From NCBI GenBank assembly GCA_031260455.1, contig JAIRJW010000003.1:1-64000 (forward strand): DNA of 64,000 nt, read 5' to 3'. The DNA is from Fluviicola sp. (GTDB lineage: Bacteria; Bacteroidota; Bacteroidia; Flavobacteriales_D; Crocinitomicaceae). The number at the start of each line of letters is the position of its first letter. The stretch's first letter is position 1. The translations under genes and the position numbers were made by a program. Under the pieces are notes generated by a model. It did not search any database. It was given only the letters and a program-made list of their open reading frames with translations, and was not told the DNA's origin. Of this stretch, positions 59,158-64,000 are shown piece after piece.

Positions 59158-60438
59158 TCAACCCTTCGGCGGATAGATCTTTCCGGAAACTTCTCCAAAC
59201 CCGATCCGGATCCCATCTTTGGATGAGAAACCACGCATGGTCACCGTATCGCCATCCTGTAAAAACCTGCGTTCACTTCCATCGTTCATTTTCAAAGGTC
59301 TTGTTCCTTTCCACGCCAATTCCAGCATCGATCCGTATGAATCCGGTGTTGGGCCGGAAATAGTTCCCGAACCCATCAGGTCTCCGCAACGGATGTTACA
59401 CCCGTTTACCGTATGATGTGCCAACTGCTGGGCCATGTTCCAGTACATGTATTTAAAGTTGGAAGTACAAACCTTTGTTTCTTCACCGTTTTCAGGCTCA
59501 ATAAATACTTCCAATTGAATATCGTAGGACAATTGCCCTTTGTATTTCAGGTAGGAAAGCACTTCCGGATCCTGTGCCGGTCCGTCTGCTTTATATGGTT
59601 GCAACGCATCCAGAGTTACGATCCACGGGGAAATGGACGATGCAAAGTTTTTTGCCAGGAACGGCCCAAGTGGGACGTATTCCCAGGTTTGAATGTCTCT
59701 TGCCGACCAATCATTGAACAGCACCATTCCGAAAATATATTCTTCAGCTTCTTCCGTGGAAATGGATTCACCCAACGGTTTTCCGTCGAAGGTAACAAAC
59801 GCCGTTTCCAATTCGAAATCCAGGTTTCTGCACGGGGCGTAAATTGGAGGTTCTTCCGGATTCGGCTTGATTTGCCCTTTTGGTCTGTAAACCGGTTCTC
59901 CGGAAATGATGACTGAGCTGGATCTTCCGTGGTAACCAACAGGCAGCCATAACCAGTTCGGAAGCAAAGCATTTGCCGGGTCGCGGAACATCATTCCCAC
60001 ATTAGTTGCGTGCTCTCTGCTCGAATAGAAATCCGTATAATCACCAATCTGAACTGGCATGCACATACACACATTTTCCACCGGAATCAATACCTGTGCC
60101 ACATGCTGCTCGTTTTTCTGCAAATCCGGCTGATTCACATCGAATAATTTCGACAAACGGTTTCTCAGATCGCGGACAGCTTTCTTTCCCTTCTTCATCA
60201 TCGGATTCAATAAATTGACATCGAAATCAGACAATTCGAACGGTAAATTCTCCAAATAACCCAAGACGTGTAATGTTTTCAAGTCAATGACCTTATTCCC
60301 GATCCGGGATACGACACGTGGGGTTAGGTTTTCACTTTTCACCACTCCGAAAGGAATATTCTGGATCGGAAAATCAGAACCGGAAGAAACTTCAATCCAG
60401 GACTTTAAAACGGGATTATTTGCGGAAATCTGTGACAT
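59158..60438 (-). CDS. fahA: fumarylacetoacetase
   Basis: Hydrolyses fumarylacetoacetate to fumarate and acetoacetate, the last step of tyrosine breakdown. The product has 426 residues. The N-terminal SH3-like part starts with IPFGVVKSENLTPRVVSRIG (about 24-43). The catalytic domain has FYSSREHATNVGMMFRD (His/Glu region, about 133-149), NLDFELETAFVTFDG (metal-binding Glu) and LFNDWSARDIQTWEY (about 249-263). Near the end is IRCGDLMGSGTISGPTPDSYG (about 358-378). Other tyrosine-degradation genes are not adjacent. Confidence 0.95.
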   Translation of the reverse strand: MSQISANNPVLKSWIEVSSGSDFPIQNIPFGVVKSENLTPRVVSRIGNKVIDLKTLHVLGYLENLPFELSDFDVNLLNPMMKKGKKAVRDLRNRLSKLFDVNQPDLQKNEQHVAQVLIPVENVCMCMPVQIGDYTDFYSSREHATNVGMMFRDPANALLPNWLWLPVGYHGRSSSVIISGEPVYRPKGQIKPNPEEPPIYAPCRNLDFELETAFVTFDGKPLGESISTEEAEEYIFGMVLFNDWSARDIQTWEYVPLGPFLAKNFASSISPWIVTLDALQPYKADGPAQDPEVLSYLKYKGQLSYDIQLEVFIEPENGEETKVCTSNFKYMYWNMAQQLAHHTVNGCNIRCGDLMGSGTISGPTPDSYGSMLELAWKGTRPLKMNDGSERRFLQDGDTVTMRGFSSKDGIRIGFGEVSGKIYPPKG

Positions 60439-60576
60439 TCTTATTGGTTTTTATTTCGGATAAAAATACTTTTTAGCTGATTCAAAATGAAAATAAAAGA
60501 ACTGCACTAACGTTTGTTCTAATTTTGAAAGCTTTGCTTTTTCTTCTTTTCAATTTTAACCTGTCAATTTTCAATT

Positions 60577-61353
60577 CTACTTTACTTTTTCTTTCATGAA
60601 TTCATTGAAATCGATCCAGCTTTGCTTATCTGCTGCTGCATTATAAGAAATCGGCATGGAGAATTTTTTCCCGGTTTCCGTGGAATGCGGATTCGTGAAA
60701 GCGTGAGTTGCATCTGCATAGTTGATGAAGGTGAAATCCGCTCCGGCTTCTGTCATTTGCTTTTTAAATTCCACAATGTCTGTTTCCGGAACGAATGAAT
60801 CTGCTGCGCCATTGCAAACCAATACTGCCGCTTTCAACTTGCTTTTATCTACCGGGATCCCTGCCAGACCTCCGTGAAAACTTACTACAGCATCCAGCGG
60901 AGCCCCCATTTTTGCAGCATTCAGAACTACTGACCCTCCAAAACAATAGCCGATTGCGATTGCCCTGGAAGAATCCGCTCCCGGAATTGCCATCGCTTTG
61001 TCATATCCAGCCATAAAACGGTCGTACGAAAATTGCGGATCCGTATAAAAAGGCATTGCCAAAGCCTGTGCATCTTTTGGATTGGCAGCAACTTTACCCG
61101 TTCCGTACATATCGACGCAAAAAGCGATGTTTCCTTCTTTGGCAATCTGAAGGGCACGTGCTTTTATATAATCGTTCAATCCCCACCATTCGTGAACGAT
61201 CAGAACTGTTTTTGTTTTTTTACTCAGCTTTTCCGGTTTAGCATAAAACCCGGTAAACGATTGTCCGTTAATCGAATACTGTACGGAATCCAGCTTTTGA
61301 GAGAACACACTGTTTGCGCTGAAAACCAATGCTAAAAGAATGAGTTGCTTCAT
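60577..61353 (-). CDS. secreted dienelactone hydrolase family protein
   Basis: An alpha/beta-hydrolase of 258 residues when started at 61353 (MKQLILLALVFSANSVFSQ, a signal peptide). The nucleophile Cys137 is in IAIGYCFGGSVVL, Asp lies near 188 in CNGAADSFVPETD and His near 220 in YADATHAFTNP. This matches the Cys-type dienelactone hydrolase triad. The N-terminal lid region includes VLIVHEWWGLNDYIKARALQ. Its export suggests action in the periplasm on an ester or lactone that cannot be named. TATCTTTG at 61383-61390 is a likely -7 box. The 245 bases up to glyA show no gene. Confidence 0.85.
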   Translation of the reverse strand: MKQLILLALVFSANSVFSQKLDSVQYSINGQSFTGFYAKPEKLSKKTKTVLIVHEWWGLNDYIKARALQIAKEGNIAFCVDMYGTGKVAANPKDAQALAMPFYTDPQFSYDRFMAGYDKAMAIPGADSSRAIAIGYCFGGSVVLNAAKMGAPLDAVVSFHGGLAGIPVDKSKLKAAVLVCNGAADSFVPETDIVEFKKQMTEAGADFTFINYADATHAFTNPHSTETGKKFSMPISYNAAADKQSWIDFNEFMKEKVK

Positions 61354-61382
61354 CTTGGTTAAATTTTGATGTTTTACATTAC

Positions 61383-61390
61383 CAAAGATA
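61383..61390 (-). promoter_or_regulatory. -7 box TATCTTTG upstream of the dienelactone hydrolase gene
   Basis: An exact TAnnTTTG on the minus strand, 29 bases before the chosen start. TTTG at -33 is 23 bases upstream, slightly long. It supports the shorter start at 61353. Confidence 0.45.
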
Positions 61391-61599
61391 CAACTGATTT
61401 CGAAATTTAAACGCAAATCCTTGAATAAGTAACATCAACTGGACAATCCTGGGTCAATTCCTTAATTGCCGCAGAAAACCGCTACGCAACTTCTGTTGCC
61501 TGGCTTTGGGCTCCTTTTTCTTGTCTCACCCGACTTGAACTTTTCGTTTTCACATAATGTTTTTATCACTTATCTAAATTCATTGATTGCAATTCAAAA

Positions 61600-62874
61600 T
61601 TACCACTGAAACAACGGCCTTTCGCTCATCAACTCATTTACTTCCGAACGAACAAGGTTGATTGTTTCTTCATCGTTGATATTCGTCAATACACGATTAA
61701 TCAGTTTTACGATCTCCGGGATTTCAGCTTCTGTAATTCCTCTGGAAGTGATTGCAGAAGTTCCTACACGGATTCCGGATGTCACAAACGGTGATTCCGT
61801 ATCGAAAGGAACCATGTTTTTATTCACGGTAATATCTGCCAGAACCAGGTTATTTTCAGCGTCTTTCCCGGTTACTCCCTTGGAACGCAGATCGATCAGC
61901 ATGCTGTGATTGTCTGTCCCTCCGGAAATGATTTTATATCCCAGTTTGATGAATTCTTCCGCCATCAATGCAGCATTTTTCTTCACCTGCAACATATACG
62001 ATTTGTAGTTATCCGTCAAAGCCTCACCGAAAGCTACTGCTTTAGCAGCAATCACATGCTCCAGCGGTCCACCCTGGATTCCAGGGAAAACAGCTGCATC
62101 CAGCAAAGCTCCCATCGATTTCAGATTTCCGTTGTTCCACTTCAATCCGAACGGATTCTCGAAATTGTGACGCATCATGATCACTCCTCCGCGCGGTCCG
62201 CGCAGTGTTTTGTGTGTTGTTGTTGTAATAATGTGACAGTGCTCCAGCGGGTCATTCAGCAATCCCGCAGCAATCAAACCTGCCGGGTGAGAAATATCTG
62301 CCAGGATCAATGCTCCTACCTCATCTGCAATTTTGCGGATCCGCGCATAATCCCAATCTCTGGAATATGCAGACGCACCGCAAACAATCATTTTCGGTTT
62401 TTCGAGCTTCGCCACTCTTTCCATCATGTCGTAATCTACGCGTCCCGTTTCCCGGCTTACTCCATAAAAAACAGGCTGGTACAATTTTCCTGAAAAGTTT
62501 ACCGGAGAGCCATGCGTTAAATGCCCTCCGTGACTCAAATCAAATCCCAGAATGGTATCTCCCGGTTGCAAACATGCCAAAAATACAGCCGCATTTGCCT
62601 GTGCTCCGGAGTGAGGCTGCACATTCGCCCAAGTTGCCCCGAATAATTTGCACAAACGATCAATTGCCAGTTGTTCTACTTTATCAACCACTTCACAACC
62701 TCCGTAATACCGTTTTCCGGGAAGCCCTTCAGCATATTTATTGGTCAACACGGAACCCATTGCCTGCATTACCTCATCGGAGACGAAATTTTCAGATGCA
62801 ATAAGTTCAATTCCATGCTCCTGACGCTGTCTTTCTGCAGCAATTAAGTCAAATATTTCCTGATCGCGTTTCAT
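61600..62874 (-). CDS. glyA: serine hydroxymethyltransferase
   Basis: PLP enzyme that converts serine and tetrahydrofolate to glycine and methylene-tetrahydrofolate. The product has 424 residues. Motifs are [20 protein letters not shown] (about 20-39), [17 protein letters not shown] (about 46-62), [17 protein letters not shown] (about 89-105) and the PLP-lysine loop [14 protein letters not shown] (Lys near 226). [19 protein letters not shown] follows at about 262. TATATTTG at 62926-62933 is the likely -7 box. It is transcribed alone. Confidence 0.97.
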   Translation of the reverse strand: MKRDQEIFDLIAAERQRQEHGIELIASENFVSDEVMQAMGSVLTNKYAEGLPGKRYYGGCEVVDKVEQLAIDRLCKLFGATWANVQPHSGAQANAAVFLACLQPGDTILGFDLSHGGHLTHGSPVNFSGKLYQPVFYGVSRETGRVDYDMMERVAKLEKPKMIVCGASAYSRDWDYARIRKIADEVGALILADISHPAGLIAAGLLNDPLEHCHIITTTTHKTLRGPRGGVIMMRHNFENPFGLKWNNGNLKSMGALLDAAVFPGIQGGPLEHVIAAKAVAFGEALTDNYKSYMLQVKKNAALMAEEFIKLGYKIISGGTDNHSMLIDLRSKGVTGKDAENNLVLADITVNKNMVPFDTESPFVTSGIRVGTSAITSRGITEAEIPEIVKLINRVLTNINDEETINLVRSEVNELMSERPLFQW

Positions 62875-62925
62875 GCTTCTTTGATTTATCTGTATTTTAA
62901 ACTATTCCCCTAAAATCTTTGGTAG

Positions 62926-62933
62926 CAAATATA
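62926..62933 (-). promoter_or_regulatory. glyA: -7 box TATATTTG upstream of glyA
   Basis: An exact TAnnTTTG on the minus strand, 51 bases before the glyA start. No TTG lies at the expected -33 distance. Confidence 0.4.
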
Positions 62934-62981
62934 AGCTGATTTCATTCAGAAGTCTGTCAATTTCTGAAATTTATCCCGGAT

Positions 62982-63737
62982 TCAGAGTCTTTTTACGGAA
63001 TGCAAACGATGGGAATGTACCCCGTCGATCTTCCTGAAAATTCCCTGTTCGCTGAAATCATCGATCCGCACATAGCCATGCGCATGAATGATTTCGTCCG
63101 GATTTATCAATAACCCGACGTGGTGAATATTTCCCGAATCGGAAATAAAAAAAGCCAAATCTCCTGCTTCCCGGTCTTCAAAATCAATGATTTGTCCCAT
63201 TTCCACCTGCTGAGAAGCATCTCTGGGCAATTGATAATCAAATACCCGGTGGATCTGTTGCATAAATCCGGAACAATCGATTCCAAACAGCGTTTTTCCT
63301 CCCCACAAATACGGAGCATTCAGATAGCTTTTCGAAAATTCAATCAGTGAAGCGGGAAAAGCATCTTCATCATTCAGAAAACGGTAATTCGATTTCCCGA
63401 TATGGAACGAATCACTTCCATCTCCCGGGCGAAAGAAGCCTCGTGTTAAAACTTGTTTTCCTTCCGGGCCTTCGATCAGGCGAAATTTCGAATGCTCTGT
63501 TGTCAGACCGTCCAGCCAACGGGAAACTTCTTTTTCTCTCAGTTCCTGCACTTGCTTGAAATCGGTCCAGCCTTCGTATCCATCCATAAAGGAACGGATT
63601 TTGAGCCATTGGTTAAATACTTCCAGGATTTCAACAAGTTCACCAAAAAGAAGTTGTGTGACCAACTCCGAACGATCGTTTGTTTCCGCGCGAACAGGGG
63701 CAATACTTGCTTTGCAAAAGGCGTATGTTCTGTTCAC
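62982..63737 (-). CDS. C40 family peptidase (NlpC/P60) with SH3 domain
   Basis: Cleaves peptide stems of peptidoglycan. The product has 251 residues. The N-terminal SH3-like region (about 1-75) has SELVTQLLFGELVEILEVFN. The NlpC/P60 domain (about 120-245) has Cys155 in FGIDCSGFMQQIHRVF, His in SGNIHHVGLLINPDEIIHAHG (about 206-226) and the third polar residue after it. No signal peptide is visible, in line with other Bacteroidota members of this type that may act on recycled or imported muropeptides. It overlaps the DinB-like gene by 4 bases (ATGA). Confidence 0.9.
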   Translation of the reverse strand: MNRTYAFCKASIAPVRAETNDRSELVTQLLFGELVEILEVFNQWLKIRSFMDGYEGWTDFKQVQELREKEVSRWLDGLTTEHSKFRLIEGPEGKQVLTRGFFRPGDGSDSFHIGKSNYRFLNDEDAFPASLIEFSKSYLNAPYLWGGKTLFGIDCSGFMQQIHRVFDYQLPRDASQQVEMGQIIDFEDREAGDLAFFISDSGNIHHVGLLINPDEIIHAHGYVRIDDFSEQGIFRKIDGVHSHRLHSVKRL

Positions 63738-64000
63738 TTTTTAGGGAATTGTGCTTGTTTGGTCAAGTTCAGGGCTTGCTGCATGTGACGGTCATTATGA
63801 TATGCTACAAAAAGCAAAGCATCACCCAACCTCAGGCGAATCAGTTTGGAAATTGAGATCGGTACTTTGACTTTCTTTAGATTTACGGCAACCGATTTTT
63901 CAATAATCGACAGGAATTCCTGTTGTCCTTCCAACAATGCTGCAACTTCATTTCCCTTAACCAAGGTCGGGTTTCCTGACGGATTATACTCTTTCGGAGC
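63734..64000 (-). CDS. DinB superfamily protein, partial (5' end beyond the window)
   Basis: The visible 88 C-terminal residues include KEYNPSGNPTLVKGNEVAAL, LKKVKVPISISKLIRLRLGD and the metal-binding stretch FVAYHNDRHMQQALNLTKQ. They fit the DinB/DfsB-like four-helix metal-binding superfamily, whose members include thiol-dependent transferases. The N-terminus is cut by the window end, so its first metal ligand cannot be checked. It is the upstream gene of a pair with the NlpC/P60 peptidase. Confidence 0.75.
   Translation of the reverse strand, partial: APKEYNPSGNPTLVKGNEVAALLEGQQEFLSIIEKSVAVNLKKVKVPISISKLIRLRLGDALLFVAYHNDRHMQQALNLTKQAQFPKK

Noticed and set aside
61906..62493. 195-codon open frame antisense to glyA
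   Set aside because: Complement of a highly conserved gene. The Cys/His/Ser-rich translation is typical of antisense frames here. No motif.
1..64000. CRISPR arrays, tRNA or rRNA genes, prophage or complete insertion sequences
   Set aside because: I saw no regularly spaced repeats, no tRNA-like T-loop/acceptor patterns, no phage structural genes and no transposase frame. The only mobile-like DNA found are the MITE and the inverted-repeat elements.

Overview
The window looks like a chromosomal segment of a Bacteroidota bacterium, most likely Flavobacteriales (a Crocinitomicaceae/Fluviicola-like organism is my best guess). Supporting signs are a PorV2/PorU2-type sorting pair and a cargo protein with a type IX secretion (T9SS) C-terminal domain, promoters of the Bacteroidota TTG-N19/20-TAnnTTTG type (for example upstream of rplM), a fused E1 alpha/beta 2-oxoacid dehydrogenase, PurS, OstA-like and SIMPL proteins, and the moderate-to-low GC content. 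Gene density is high. I see no rRNA, tRNA, CRISPR array or prophage. The window opens with the promoter of a gene lying off its left edge and closes inside a DinB-superfamily gene.

Layout. 0-10 kb: pfkA; an ECF sigma factor overlapping a membrane-anchored TPR protein; a PaaG-like isomerase plus 3-hydroxyacyl-CoA dehydrogenase pair whose promoter appears to be split from its start codon by a 160-bp MITE; a T9SS cargo protein; a WYL regulator; a conserved protein of unknown function. 9-11 kb: an MbnP/MbnH-like lipoprotein pair (copper-binding protein plus diheme MauG-like enzyme). 11-14 kb: an AddA-like helicase-nuclease. 14-19.3 kb: the translation cluster rplM-rpsI-rpsB-tsf and pyrH-frr, split by an opposite-strand DUF2007 gene. 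20-27 kb: hsp20, dinB, a crotonase, an RRM protein, a coiled-coil membrane protein, and pssA-purS-aldehyde dehydrogenase. 27-34 kb: porV2-porU2. 34-40 kb: a secreted protein whose signal peptide is split by a frameshift, a SpoIIE phosphatase, lpxD, a small membrane protein interrupted by a TGA codon, and the fused E1. 40-44 kb: a Fic protein with an HTH domain and a palindrome over its probable promoter, a dipeptidyl peptidase IV and a DUF2461 protein. 44-50 kb: a MarR-fadN-fadA beta-oxidation operon, with an inverted-repeat element carrying a four-helix-bundle (S23/IVS-type) gene inserted between fadN and fadA. 50-64 kb: an AI-2E transporter, WG-repeat protein, OstA-like protein, purA, STAS, Fur, a RelA/SpoT enzyme, SIMPL, fahA, a dienelactone hydrolase, glyA and an NlpC/P60 peptidase.

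How the genes relate. Most of the content is core metabolism and translation. Fatty-acid and aromatic acyl-CoA degradation recurs: fadN, fadA, the PaaG-like/HCDH pair, a second crotonase and fahA. Envelope functions recur too: PorU2/PorV2, LpxD, OstA-like, PssA and NlpC/P60. The observations most worth a second look are the inverted-repeat/four-helix element in the fad operon and a short ORF-less relative between rpsB and tsf; the MITE that displaced the paaG promoter; the MbnP/MbnH pair; two apparently broken or slippage-dependent reading frames (35285-35290 and 37714-37716); and several operator-like palindromes between divergent genes.
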